A stretch of 64,000 nucleotides of DNA from Prevotella sp. UBA2850 (GCA_002350805.1 DEFO01000013.1:27817-91816); one strand, 5' to 3'. Numbered from the stretch's first letter, positions 51,362 to 61,600 are shown. Numbers and translations: made by a program. Notes: a model not told the origin generated them from the sequence alone.

Positions 51362-52708
51362 TCATCGTAGGATATAGTGAGCAATGAGTGACAAGTTATG
51401 CCACCAGAGGAAAATGGTCAGACTGAATACCGTGATGGCCGACACTTGCGACACAAGGGTTTGCTTTTTCATCAGGTAACCGATGGCGATGGGTATGACG
51501 AATGCCCAGTGGGCTGTCATGATATAGACGTCGGCAGACGCAAAGTTCAGACCCACATGCAGCAGCATGTCGAAGACGAACATCGAGAAGACCATCCAAA
51601 GCACCCTTTGCCGTCTGCCGCTCCAGATGCCTAGCAGGAATAAGGCCACGATGAGTCCTTCCACCACGTAGTACCACCAGTGGGTATATCTCACGAGCAC
51701 GGGCCGGTGGTTGGCGCGATTGGCATCCTTCAGCGTGTAGGTGTCGTGAAGCAGCAGTCCCTCGCCGAACACATTCTCTATGAGTGAGGGCAGACGGTCG
51801 ATGCGGTATTCTGTATCGGTGACAATAGGATTGTCGATGATCTGCTGTTTGCGCCGTTCTAGTTTCTTCTTCTCTTCCAACAGATATCTGTCGGCTGCCT
51901 CTTTGCTCTTCGAGGCCTTGGTCTTGGCAATCTTGGTCACCCGCTGCTCTTCCTGTTTCTGGCTGGTGTCCATCTGATAGGAATAGGCAGCGAAGAGGAG
52001 GACAATGGGAATGAGGTAGAGCATCAGGTGGAGAACCATCTTCCGGAAAGGAACCTTTCCCCATTGCGTGAACACATCGGCTATTCCCACCTTGACCAGA
52101 TTGGTGGTGGTGACTCCTGTGGCAAAGAAAGCAAGGGAGAGCGACTGCCATGCTGGTAATCTTCGGTTTTGTTTGATCGCTGTTCCTGCCACATAGATGG
52201 TCAGCAACAGCAGCGGCAGTGAGAATCCCATGTGGTCGGGGAAGAACAGGATGATCATCACATGCGAGAAAGAGAAAAAGAAGAGGGTGAGCAACAGACT
52301 GCTGCGCCACGACAGTCCGATGATGCGGCGCTGGATGCGATACATCAGCATCCACGAGCATGTGGCTAGCACTGTCCATAAGACAGCAACAATATAGATG
52401 GCGCAGTTGATGTGGAATATATCTTTCAGGAAGATGTTCAGCTCGTAGAAAGGCCACAGCATCATGGCGAGGATGGGGTGCCGTGACAATACGTATACAG
52501 GATGGAAGGATGTGACTACTATATAAGTATAGGTGTCGAACCCCGACAGTTCTCCGTGATTCCAAAACACGCTCCACGCACCGTATTTGGGGTTGGTGAA
52601 CAGCTCGGGTTTCCACGACACCATCATCAGGTTCAGAAGCGTCATGATGACTACTCCCAGCAAGGTGATGAGGATGGTCTCTTGATGTCTGCGAAACGAA
52701 AAGCTCAT
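51362..52708 (-). CDS. DUF6080-type polytopic membrane protein, copy 2
   Basis: 448 residues with about ten transmembrane helices. One large charged loop (about residues 245-300, Lys/Glu-rich coiled coil) sits in mid-protein. The N-terminal periplasmic loop with WSVFWNHGELSGFDTYTY and HPVYVLSRHPILAMMLWPFY, and the closing HLGL-type region DMLLHVGLNFASADVYIMTAHW, recur in the next gene. The arrangement resembles lipid-linked-sugar (GT-C) transferases, but I see no proven catalytic motif. Paralogue of 52713-54155, 4 bases apart. Confidence 0.75.
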   Translation of the reverse strand: MSFSFRRHQETILITLLGVVIMTLLNLMMVSWKPELFTNPKYGAWSVFWNHGELSGFDTYTYIVVTSFHPVYVLSRHPILAMMLWPFYELNIFLKDIFHINCAIYIVAVLWTVLATCSWMLMYRIQRRIIGLSWRSSLLLTLFFFSFSHVMIILFFPDHMGFSLPLLLLTIYVAGTAIKQNRRLPAWQSLSLAFFATGVTTTNLVKVGIADVFTQWGKVPFRKMVLHLMLYLIPIVLLFAAYSYQMDTSQKQEEQRVTKIAKTKASKSKEAADRYLLEEKKKLERRKQQIIDNPIVTDTEYRIDRLPSLIENVFGEGLLLHDTYTLKDANRANHRPVLVRYTHWWYYVVEGLIVALFLLGIWSGRRQRVLWMVFSMFVFDMLLHVGLNFASADVYIMTAHWAFVIPIAIGYLMKKQTLVSQVSAITVFSLTIFLWWHNLSLIAHYILR

Positions 52709-52712
52709 CTTT

Positions 52713-54155
52713 CTATGAGAAAACCAGGTATTTCACTATCAGCGACAAGTTCCATATCCACAGGAAGAGCGTCAGCAGGCCTACGGTGATGCGCAGATAC
52801 GGCAACGCCCGCCCGTTGAGTCGGGCAAACAGATAGCTCATGGCGATGGGGATGGCAAATATCCAGTGGGCAGCCATGATGTAGACCTCGTTCAGACCGA
52901 AGCCCAGTCCGACGTGCAGCAGCAGGTCGAAGCCGAAATACGACATGACAAGCCATAAGAACCGTTCGCGCCAGCCCAGGAGGATGCCCGCCAGGAACAT
53001 CAGCACGATGAGCGCCTCCACCACATAGTTCAGTGCCCACTCGTAGTAGATGATGACGGGCCGGCTGCGCAGCGTGTCCTCCAGCAGGTTCGCCCTGTGC
53101 AGTTGTATGCTCTCGCCAAACCAGTTCTCCACCATGCTGTCCCAACGGGGTGTCGAGATGTCGGTCCACCGCATGAACTCGCCCTTGGCGATGGGCTTGC
53201 CTGCGTGCATGTTCCACGGCTGGCGGTGGTCGGCGCGGTATTTGGCCCACATCTTCTTGTTCTGCTGTATCTTAAACACCGAGTCGAGCTGTCCCTTGTC
53301 CTTGCTGCCCAGCGAGTCGGCCAGTGCCTGGTAGTCGCGTGCCCGTTTCTCGGCGTTGCGCTTAGCTTTCAGCTCGTTGCGCGCTTTCTCCTGCGGCCAC
53401 ACATACACCCTGTACTCCCAGCGGGCAAACAGCCACATCAGGGCAGCTGGTATGATGACGGCAAAGGCCAGGTATTTGGGGCGGAAGAACCGCTTGCCGT
53501 TGACAAACAAGCCCGAGAGGAATATCTTCACGCCGTTGTTGAGCGAGATGCCTGCCGTCACGACAAACAAGAGGATGGTCTGCCAGATGGTCAGCGGCCG
53601 CTTGGCCACTATCTTCCGTCCCGATAGCCACAGAGCCAGCAGCAACAGCATCATCGACATGATGAAATGGTCGGGCACCGAGGCCGAGAGCATGACATAG
53701 GCAAACGAGAAGCAGAGCAATGCCAGCAGCGAGGCGTCGAAAGCCCGCACACCCACCACATCCTGGCAGATGCGGCGCAGGAAGATGAACGAGTAGAACC
53801 CGCTCACCACCAGCATGGCTCCCACGATGAACACCGCGCAGTTGATGCCCGTGAGCCACATCAGCGCCTGGTTGAGCAGGTAGGGAATGAACATGAAGAA
53901 GGCCAGCAGCGGATGACGGTAGACATTGTATTTGGCCGACCACTCGCTCACCACATCGTAGGTGATGGGGTCGAAACCCGAAATGAAGAAATTCTTCACA
54001 AACGTGCCCCAGTAGCTCTCGCGCAAGGGGGTGAACAGGTCGTAGTAACGGGCTATCACCAGACCGTTCAGCACCAATAGCAGCACCAGCACCAGCAGGG
54101 CTGCCCAACGCTCGTCGCGGCGAATGCCGAATATCTCTTTTAGCTTTCCCATCAT
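52713..54155 (-). CDS. DUF6080-type polytopic membrane protein, copy 1
   Basis: 480 residues with about ten helices and the same plan as the downstream copy: SGFDPITYDVVSEWSAKYNV then YRHPLLAFFMFIPYLL, a Lys/Arg/Glu-rich central loop (about 255-320), and DLLLHVGLGFGLNEVYIMA near the end. Its start overlaps the GtrA stop by 4 bases. In this setting (UbiA, HAD, GtrA) a transferase that uses a polyprenyl-phosphate sugar is plausible; this is inference. Confidence 0.75.
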   Translation of the reverse strand: MMGKLKEIFGIRRDERWAALLVLVLLLVLNGLVIARYYDLFTPLRESYWGTFVKNFFISGFDPITYDVVSEWSAKYNVYRHPLLAFFMFIPYLLNQALMWLTGINCAVFIVGAMLVVSGFYSFIFLRRICQDVVGVRAFDASLLALLCFSFAYVMLSASVPDHFIMSMMLLLLALWLSGRKIVAKRPLTIWQTILLFVVTAGISLNNGVKIFLSGLFVNGKRFFRPKYLAFAVIIPAALMWLFARWEYRVYVWPQEKARNELKAKRNAEKRARDYQALADSLGSKDKGQLDSVFKIQQNKKMWAKYRADHRQPWNMHAGKPIAKGEFMRWTDISTPRWDSMVENWFGESIQLHRANLLEDTLRSRPVIIYYEWALNYVVEALIVLMFLAGILLGWRERFLWLVMSYFGFDLLLHVGLGFGLNEVYIMAAHWIFAIPIAMSYLFARLNGRALPYLRITVGLLTLFLWIWNLSLIVKYLVFS

Positions 54156-54559
54156 TTTCTCTTTAAAAAGAACCTAACCAACAAAAAGTTCACGGGCACA
54201 CAGATGCAGAACATCGGTATGGGGGCCCACTGCTTGCTCACGCCCAGCCACAGGAAAAGGTTCAGCGTCAGCATCTGCAGCAGCCAGTTCACGCCATGCG
54301 ACAGGGCAAAGCCGGCACCGCGGCGGGCATTGGCCTTCACGCGGAACGTATAGCGGGTGGAGGCCAGGAAGTTGAACGCAAAGCTGATGATGTAGCCGAT
54401 GGTCATCGACAGCGAGGGGTTCAGCCAGTGGATGAGCACCCAGTAGACGGCATACTGGATGAGCGTGGCCAGCACGCCCACCACGCCGAAGCGCAGCACC
54501 TCGCCCAGCTTCTCGCGCTGACTGTCATCTAAACGGCTTGTAATGTCCTTCATCTGCAT
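54152..54559 (-). CDS. GtrA-family membrane protein
   Basis: 135 residues, four helices. GtrA marks: LRFGVVGVLATLIQYAVYW, MTIGYIISFAFNFLASTRY, TFRV, and a closing basic FFLKRK. GtrA proteins are thought to flip or help present polyprenyl-phosphate-linked sugars. The gene overlaps the HAD phosphatase gene by about 35 bases (less if the second Met, 54553, is used), a strong coupling sign. Confidence 0.9.
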   Translation of the reverse strand: MQMKDITSRLDDSQREKLGEVLRFGVVGVLATLIQYAVYWVLIHWLNPSLSMTIGYIISFAFNFLASTRYTFRVKANARRGAGFALSHGVNWLLQMLTLNLFLWLGVSKQWAPIPMFCICVPVNFLLVRFFLKRK

Positions 54560-55106
54560 ATTCCAACAATTCTTTGTCGCCCCGGCTGTCGCCGAAGGCC
54601 GTCAGTTCATACTCGCTGCGGTGGGGATAGCGCTCGCTGATGCGTCTCACCTTCTCGGCGCCGTAGCAGTTGCGCGTCAGGAAACGGCCCGTCAGCCGCC
54701 CGTCGCTCACCTCTACCTGAGTGCCCATCACCTCCACCTCCTCGCCGAAGAAAGGTCGCACCCAGTTGTCGATACTGGCGCTCACCACGATGACCCGTGC
54801 CCCGTCGGCCAGTGCCTTCCGCATGGTCTCAACACCCTTTGGCCGCAGCAGTTGTCTGTTGTCGACCGCAAACCGCTGGCAGAGAGCGTCGAAGTCGGTC
54901 ATCGTCATACCGCCGAAGAAATGGTTGAACACCTTCTGCTTGACCTTCCAGTTGGCATACAACCCCAGTTTCATCAGTACCAGCAGGGGTGCGTAGCGCA
55001 ACATGCCGAGCACGAAACGCCTGTCGCCCCGTGCATAGCGGATGAAGGCCAGCAGCGTGTCGCGCGTCGTCAGCGTCCCGTCGAAGTCGAAAGCATATAT
55101 CTTCAT
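54525..55106 (-). CDS. HAD-IB family phosphatase
   Basis: 193 residues. Motif I DFDGTLT (nucleophile Asp near residue 8), motif II VVSASIDNW, and motif IV GDSRGDKELL with a cap between them. It hydrolyses a small phosphomonoester in the cytoplasm. Placed 12 bases after the UbiA-type gene, it may remove the 5-phosphate from the polyprenyl-phosphoryl-phosphoribose formed by that enzyme, since in other bacteria UbiA and HAD domains are fused or adjacent for such steps. Confidence 0.87.
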   Translation of the reverse strand: MKIYAFDFDGTLTTRDTLLAFIRYARGDRRFVLGMLRYAPLLVLMKLGLYANWKVKQKVFNHFFGGMTMTDFDALCQRFAVDNRQLLRPKGVETMRKALADGARVIVVSASIDNWVRPFFGEEVEVMGTQVEVSDGRLTGRFLTRNCYGAEKVRRISERYPHRSEYELTAFGDSRGDKELLEYADEGHYKPFR

Positions 55107-55118
55107 AGCTTGTGTTCC

Positions 55119-55997
55119 CTACATTATGTAAATCATGATAAGGAACGACAAAGCCCACAGTAGTACGTCTATCTGTATGAAGCGGTCGCGCAGCATCATC
55201 TTCGTAGGGTCGCCACTACGCTTGTCGACGACCGTCAACTGTATGTAGCGCAGCAGTCCCAGCAGCACAAACACCGTGGTGAGATACAGGTAGGGCGTAT
55301 GCAGCTGGGCAATCACCTCAGGCGATACCGTGTACATAATGTAGCACACTAGCGTCACCGAGGCCGTGATGGTGATGGCCTGGTCGATAAACACCAGATT
55401 GTAGCGGATGGTGTTCTTGCGGGGAGCCTCGCCCGTGTCGTTCATGCGGATGACGTCGTCGCGCCGCTTTCCAAACGACATGAACAGCGTGATGAGGAAT
55501 GTCATCAGCACAATCCAGCGGCTCAGCACGATGCCCGTGGCAAAACCTCCGGCCAGCAGCCGCAGCACAAAGCCGAAGGCTATCACGCACACGTCGACAA
55601 TGGCGTGCTGTTTCAGTTCGGCGCAATAGGCCAGGTTGAGCACATAGTAGCCCACTATTATCAGTAGCACCTTCCAGTAGTGTTGCTGCAGCAACAGCAG
55701 CGCCACCATCGAGAGCGCCAGCATCAGCGCCATCAGCCCGTAGGCTTGCTTCAGCGAGATGGCCCCCGATGCTATCGGACGGCTGCATTTCACCGGGTGG
55801 CGGCGGTCGGCCTCCACGTCAATAATGTCGTTGAAGCAGTACACCGACGAAGCGATCATCGAGAAAGCCACAAACGTGACAAGGCCAGCATACAGGCAGT
55901 CAACGTCCAACAGGTGACCGCTGAAGAAGATGGGCACCAGCACAAACACATTCTTGAGCCACTGCTTGGGGCGTATCAGTCGAAACAGATTCTTCAT
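55119..55997 (-). CDS. UbiA-type prenyltransferase, decaprenyl-phosphate phosphoribosyltransferase-like
   Basis: 292 residues from MKNLFRLIRPKQWLKNVFV; the in-frame Met at 56057 lies above the -7 box. About nine helices. The first Asp-rich motif is NDIIDVEADRRHP, and the second site is YYVLNLAYCAELKQ then VDVCVIAFGFVLRLLAGG. RPKQWLKN and KCSRPIASG point to the DPPR synthase branch (polyprenyl phosphate + PRPP) rather than quinone enzymes. It is first in a series UbiA-HAD-GtrA-DUF6080-DUF6080-GT2. Confidence 0.88.
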   Translation of the reverse strand: MKNLFRLIRPKQWLKNVFVLVPIFFSGHLLDVDCLYAGLVTFVAFSMIASSVYCFNDIIDVEADRRHPVKCSRPIASGAISLKQAYGLMALMLALSMVALLLLQQHYWKVLLIIVGYYVLNLAYCAELKQHAIVDVCVIAFGFVLRLLAGGFATGIVLSRWIVLMTFLITLFMSFGKRRDDVIRMNDTGEAPRKNTIRYNLVFIDQAITITASVTLVCYIMYTVSPEVIAQLHTPYLYLTTVFVLLGLLRYIQLTVVDKRSGDPTKMMLRDRFIQIDVLLWALSFLIMIYIM

Positions 55998-56037
55998 TTT
56001 GTTTTCCTCTGACAACCGTGTTGTCATATTTATTCCG

Positions 56038-56067
56038 CAAAGATACACTTTTTCCACGATAAAGCAA
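56038..56067 (-). promoter_or_regulatory. Promoter of the UbiA-HAD-GtrA-DUF6080 operon
   Basis: On the minus strand: TTG (56065-56067), 19 bases, TATCTTTG (56038-56045); the ATG chosen is 41 bases below. Confidence 0.75.
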
Positions 56068-56137
56068 AAATAATGGCCGAAAAATAGTTTCGAGGTACTA
56101 ATTCGGAATAATCGGAGAATTCTGAAAAAACCGAAAA

Positions 56138-56209
56138 TTCCGAATACTCCGAATACTCTGAATACTCCGAATACTCTGAATACTCCGAAAAATCTGAATA
56201 CTCCGCGCC
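56138..56209. repeat. 9-bp tandem array in a divergent promoter region
   Basis: Eight units, CTCCGAATA alternating with CTCTGAATA, with degenerate units at both ends. This gives a higher 18-bp period. Related CGGAATAATCGGA sequence precedes it. The region 55998-56327 otherwise holds only the two divergent promoters. Confidence 0.88.
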
Positions 56210-56292
56210 TTTTGCCCCTTAGGCCAGCGGCTTTTGCCGCATCCTTTTCTACAAAAAAGTGATGATTGCTTCTTGAAAATGAAGCTTTTTTT

Positions 56293-56300
56293 TATCTTTG
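56293..56300 (+). promoter_or_regulatory. -7 box (TATCTTTG) of the double-GH43 gene
   Basis: It follows a T-rich run and lies 27 bases before the ATG. A TTG is present about 17 bases upstream, slightly short of the usual spacing. Confidence 0.6.
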
Positions 56301-56327
56301 CAGCCAGAATGCTAACCTTTTGATACC

Positions 56328-58478
56328 ATGCGAAAGATATTCCTTACTATTTTCCTCGCTCTGGCAATGGTCGCCACAGCGAATGCAGGCAACCTGCAGT
56401 CCATGCCTTCCGAGAAGGAGATGGGTGCCTATCTGTTCACCTACTTCAACGATGCCACCCACTCGCTGTTCATGGCTGTGAGCTACGACGGCTATACGTT
56501 TAAGGCCATCAACGGCAGCGAGCCTATCATCGCCGGCGACTCGATAGCCGACCAGCGGGGCATCCGCGACCCGCATATCTACCGTGCACCCAACGGCAAG
56601 TTCTATATCGCCATGACCGACCTGCATGTGTTCGGCCGCGAGATGGGTCTGCGCACCACGCGCTGGGAGCGCCCCGACGAGTTTGGATGGGGCAACAACC
56701 GTGGACTGGTGCTGATGCGGTCGGACGACCTGATACACTGGACGCACACCGAGGTGCGCATCGACGAGCTCTTCCCCGAGCACTTCGGCCAGATTGGCTG
56801 TGCGTGGGCTCCGCAGACCATCTGGGACCCGCAGGCGCAGAAGCTGATGGTCTATTTCACCATCCGTCAGCAGGCCGGCGGGCGCACCAAGCTTTACTAC
56901 AGCTATGCCAACGACGACTTCACCACGCTCGAGACCGAGCCGCAGCTGCTGTTCGACTATCCCGACGAGAAGATTCAGGTGCTCGACGCCGACATCTGTC
57001 CGATGCCCGACGGCCGCTATTTCATGACCTATGTGGCGCAGGAGAACCCCGGCGGCATCAAATACATGATCAGCGACCGCATCAACAGCTACAGCGACTA
57101 CCACCACGAGCAGATTGACGCCGAGCCGAAGGGCTGCGAGGCCCCGAACGTGTGGAAGCGCATCGGTGAGGACCGGTGGGTCATCATGTACGACATCTAC
57201 AGTGCCCGTCCGCACAACTTCGGCTTTGTAGAGACCACCGACTTCAAGACCTTCAAGCCGCTGGGCCGCTTCAACGAGGGTGTGATGAAAGCCACCAACT
57301 TCTCCTCGCCCAAGCATGGCAGCGTGATACAGATAACACTCGACGAGGCCCGACGGCTGGAGCGCTATTGGGACGAGCGGCAGAGCCAGCCCCGGCTGGT
57401 GCGCCCGGGAGCGCTGTGGCCCGACGCCAGTGGCCGCCACATCAACGCCCACGGAGGCGGCATCGTGGAGCACAACGGCACCTACTACTGGTTTGGCGAG
57501 CATAAGGCCGACCATACGTCGGCAGCCCTCGTGGGCGTGATGTGCTATGCATCGGAAGACCTGGTGCACTGGCGCAACTGTGGGGTGGCGCTGAGCGTGA
57601 GCGACGAGCCGGGAAGCGACATCGAGCGGGGCTGTGTGCTGGAGCGCCCGAAGGTAATATATAATAAGGTGACGGGGAAGTTCGTCATGTGGTTCCACCT
57701 CGAGCTGAAGGGACAAGGCTACCGGGCTGCCCGCTACGGCGTGGCTGTGAGCGACAAGCCCGAAGGGCCTTACACGTTCCTCTACTCGCAGCGTGCCAAT
57801 GCGGGACTTTATCCTGTTGACATGAGCCGCAAGGACATACGCCGCATGAACAAGCTGAAGGCCGACGACTACCGCGAGTGGTGGACACCAGCCTGGCGTG
57901 AGGCCATCAAGAAAGGATTGTTCCTGAAGCGCGATCTGCAGGGGGGACAAATGTCGCGCGACATGACCCTCTACGTGGATGACGACGGACGGGCCTACCA
58001 CATCTTCTCGTCGGAGGACAACCTGACGATGCATGTGGCTGAGCTGACCGACGACTACCTGCACCACACCGGGCGCTACACCCGCGTGGCTCCCGGCGGA
58101 CAGAATGAGGCACCGGCCCTCTTCAAGCACGAGGGCACCTACTGGATGATCACCTCGGGCTGTACCGGATGGGAGCCCAACGAGGCCCGCATGTTCTCGG
58201 CACCCTCTATCTGGGGACCGTGGACGCAGCATCCCAATCCCTGCACAGGACCCAATGCAGCGAAGACCTTCGGCGCACAGAGCACCTATGTGCTGCAAAT
58301 CAATCATAGCGGGGGTAACGCCCTGAAGTCGCCGCGCTATCTCTTCATGGCCGACATCTGGCGGCCGAAGCATCCCAGCGATGCCCGCTACGTGTGGCTG
58401 CCCATAGCATTTGAGGGCGGCGTGCCCGTGGTGCGCTGGCAAGAGGCGTGGGAAATGGGCAAATTCTTGGGCGATTAA
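56328..58478 (+). CDS. Secreted protein with two GH43-like five-bladed propellers
   Basis: 716 residues. Signal peptide MRKIFLTIFLALAMVATANA. The N-terminal propeller (about 30-340) has GIRDPHIYRAPNGKFYIAMT, CAWAPQTIWDP and EGCEAPNV-like segments; the second (about 360-710) has INAHGGGIVEHNGTYYWFGE, LERPKVIYNKVTGKFVMWFH and SRDMTLYVDDDG then HIFSSEDN, close to GH43 subfamilies that include exo-beta-1,3-galactanases. It probably trims an arabinan- or galactan-type side chain in the periplasm. Just upstream of susC/susD, so part of that utilisation locus, with a promoter of its own. Confidence 0.85.
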   Translation: MRKIFLTIFLALAMVATANAGNLQSMPSEKEMGAYLFTYFNDATHSLFMAVSYDGYTFKAINGSEPIIAGDSIADQRGIRDPHIYRAPNGKFYIAMTDLHVFGREMGLRTTRWERPDEFGWGNNRGLVLMRSDDLIHWTHTEVRIDELFPEHFGQIGCAWAPQTIWDPQAQKLMVYFTIRQQAGGRTKLYYSYANDDFTTLETEPQLLFDYPDEKIQVLDADICPMPDGRYFMTYVAQENPGGIKYMISDRINSYSDYHHEQIDAEPKGCEAPNVWKRIGEDRWVIMYDIYSARPHNFGFVETTDFKTFKPLGRFNEGVMKATNFSSPKHGSVIQITLDEARRLERYWDERQSQPRLVRPGALWPDASGRHINAHGGGIVEHNGTYYWFGEHKADHTSAALVGVMCYASEDLVHWRNCGVALSVSDEPGSDIERGCVLERPKVIYNKVTGKFVMWFHLELKGQGYRAARYGVAVSDKPEGPYTFLYSQRANAGLYPVDMSRKDIRRMNKLKADDYREWWTPAWREAIKKGLFLKRDLQGGQMSRDMTLYVDDDGRAYHIFSSEDNLTMHVAELTDDYLHHTGRYTRVAPGGQNEAPALFKHEGTYWMITSGCTGWEPNEARMFSAPSIWGPWTQHPNPCTGPNAAKTFGAQSTYVLQINHSGGNALKSPRYLFMADIWRPKHPSDARYVWLPIAFEGGVPVVRWQEAWEMGKFLGD

Positions 58479-58611
58479 CGATTTGTGCCCAAAAAATCAC
58501 AAATAGTAGACGTGAGTTTCACGGAAAATGCAGACCTTTGCAACGAACCTAAAAAACAGAAGATAACAGTAACTAACTGAAATAATCAACATTCAACCAA
58601 AACCAATTTAA

Positions 58612-61600
58612 ATGAAGTATGCTAATCTAATGAATCCATGCCGCAAACTATGTTTCGTCATGGCGTTGGCTGCAGGAATGGTTGCCATTCCCCTGCCGTC
58701 AAAAGCAGACCAGGCTGCTCAGACTGTTCAACAGAACAATGTCGTGAGAGGCCAGGTGAAAGACAAGATGGGTGAGCCTATTATCGGCGCCACCGTCAAA
58801 GTGAAAGGCTCCAACTTGGGTGTAGTGACCGACATCGATGGAAACTTCGAGATGAGAAACGCTCCGTCGGGGGGGTATTAGTTATTACCTATGTGGGCTA
58901 TAAGCCTCAGGAAGTGGCCTTCAAGGCCGGCCAAAGCGTCAACGTGACTATCGAAGAAGACACTGAGACTCTGCAGGAAGTGGTAGTCGTGGGTTACGGT
59001 ACCATGCGTAAGAAAGACCTGACCGGTTCGGTGGTTCAGATCGACCCCAACAAGATTGCCGACCAGAACCCTGGCACCGTACAGGATCTGCTGCGTGGAA
59101 CACCAGGTCTGCAGATTGGCTTCAGCTCTGATGCCCAGGCCAACGCCAGCATCCAGTTGCGTGGACAGAACTCACTCTATACCGACGGATCGCACAACTC
59201 GCCCCTGATTATTCTCGACGGTATGCAGTTTGCCGGTAGTCTCTCGGAGATTAACCCCGACGACATCGAGCAGATCGACGTGCTGAAGGATGCCTCGTCG
59301 GCTGCCATCTATGGTGCCAAGGCCGCCAGCGGTGTCATCATCATCACTACTAAAAAAGGTAAGGAGGGCAAGCCCATCATCAATGTGAGCATGAACCTCG
59401 CCGCCAACACCAAGTCGGCCTATCGCGACATGTTCAGCCCCAGCGAGTATATGACCTACCGCGAGGACTGGTACAAAGCCCAGACCTACGGCTACCGTGA
59501 GGACGGCACATGGGGTTATTATGGTAAGGACAGCGGTATCCCTGCCGGATACTACGACCACTTCGACAACCTCGGCAAATACGGCATCTCGCAAGACCAG
59601 TGGGCCAGCAACGGTCCGAAGACCTCGCAGGCAGGCGAGTCGCTGCTCAGCCTCTATGCCCGCCGTATGGGCTTCGACGCCGATGCCGCACTCGTCATGG
59701 AGAACTTCCTGGCCGGCAGAACCTATGATTGGGAGGATGCTACTTTCCGCACAGGCTTCAACCAGGACTACAACGCCAGCATCTCGGGTGCTACCGACCG
59801 TGTCAGCTACTACCTGGGCTTCGGCTATCTGAACAACGAGGGTGCCATCCAGGGTGATGACTACCATACCTACCGCGCCAACATGAAACTGAACGCCAAG
59901 ATTACCGACTGGCTAGAAGTGGGCGCCAACGTGAACTTCCAGGACCGTAGCGACATCTCACAGAAAGTGCCCCTGGGCAGCAACTACTGGGACGACAACC
60001 AGCTGCGCGAGTCTCCCTATGCCTCTCGCTTCGACGCTGAAGGCAAGGAGGTGCAGTACCCGCGTACCGGTAACCCCACCAACGGTGGTTATAACTATCA
60101 TTTCCAGCAGCAGTATCTTGACCTGGATAAGGGCTATACCGTGCTGAACACCATCTTCAATGCCAAGGTGACCCTGCCGTTCGGATTCACCTATCAGTTC
60201 AACATCGCTCCGCGCTATCAGTGGTTCTACGACCGTTACTGGATGTCGGCCGAGCTGCCCGACAGCAAACCCGCCGACCGCGGCTCGAACCGTAACACCT
60301 CGAAGACCTTCAACTGGAACCTCAACAACACGCTGACTTGGGACCGCACATTTGCCGACCTGCACCACTTCACCGTGACCCTCGTTCAGGAGGCTGAGGA
60401 GAACCGCTACTGGTACGACGAGATTCATGCCCGCAACATCACGCCTACCGACGTGCTGGGCTTCCACTATATCGAGGGTGCCAACAAAGAGCAAAGCTCA
60501 TTCAAGACCAACGACACCCACTACACGGCAGCCGCCTATCTGGGCCGTCTGTTCTATGGATACATGGACCGCTACATGCTGACTGCCACCGTGCGTCGCG
60601 ACGGTTACTCTGCTTTCGGACAGAACAATCCTTGGGCCAACTTCTGGTCACTGGGTGCCAGCTGGGTGCTCTCTGAGGAGAAATTCGCACAAGACTGGAA
60701 GTGGCTCGATATGGCCAAGCTGCGCCTCAGCTACGGTACCAACGGTAACCGTTCGCTCAGCGACACTTATCTGGCTCTCTCGAACCTGGCCAACGGTGGT
60801 CTCTATGCCTACTATCTGACTGGCGGTTCCAAGCAGGAAGTGCTCAATGCCCTGAGCGTCAGCCGTCTGGGTAACGACAACCTGGAGTGGGAGAAGACCT
60901 CTTCGTGGAACTTCGGTGTTGACTTCTCTATTCTTTCCCGTCGCATCTCCGGTAGCATTGACCTCTACCACAAGCGCACGCACGACATGATTATGAGCCA
61001 GCGCCTGCCTAACTTCACTGGCTTCAGCAGCATCACCACCAACCTGGGTGAGGTGACCAACACCGGTATCGAAATCTCGCTGAACACCCGCAACATCGAC
61101 ACCGAGAACTTCAAGTGGAACACCACACTCGGCTTCTCTTATAATAAGAACAGAATCAAGCACCTCTACTACGAGTACGACGAGGATGGCAAGGAGATGG
61201 ACGACACCAGCAACGGCTGGTTCATCGACAAGCCTATCGGTGAGATCTGGTACTGGAAGACCGACGGCATCTGGCAGGCCGACGAGGCCGAAGAGGCTGC
61301 CAAGGTGAACCAGAAGCCCGGTGACCCGAAGGTGGTCAACGTATGCACCGAGGACGACAAGGCCGACGGCACACCCGTTTACAACGACAAAGACCGCGTC
61401 TACCAGGGCACCACACAGCCGCCTATCTACTGGAACATGCGCAACGACTTCACCTTCCTGAAGAACTTCACCTTCTCGTTCTCTATGTACAGCTACATGG
61501 GTCATAAGAGCCGCGCAGGCTACTGGCTCAACGGCGACAACTCTGGTTCTATGTTCACACAGACCTGCAACACCTTCAAGAAGGAGTACTGGACACCTGA

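Noticed and set aside
56292..58442. 716-codon open frame antisense to the double-GH43 gene, and similar long antisense frames elsewhere (for example 6628-8076, 48844-50211)
   Set aside because: They mirror the real genes because of high-GC codon use. They lack signal peptides, motifs and promoters, and are rich in Arg/His/Ala.
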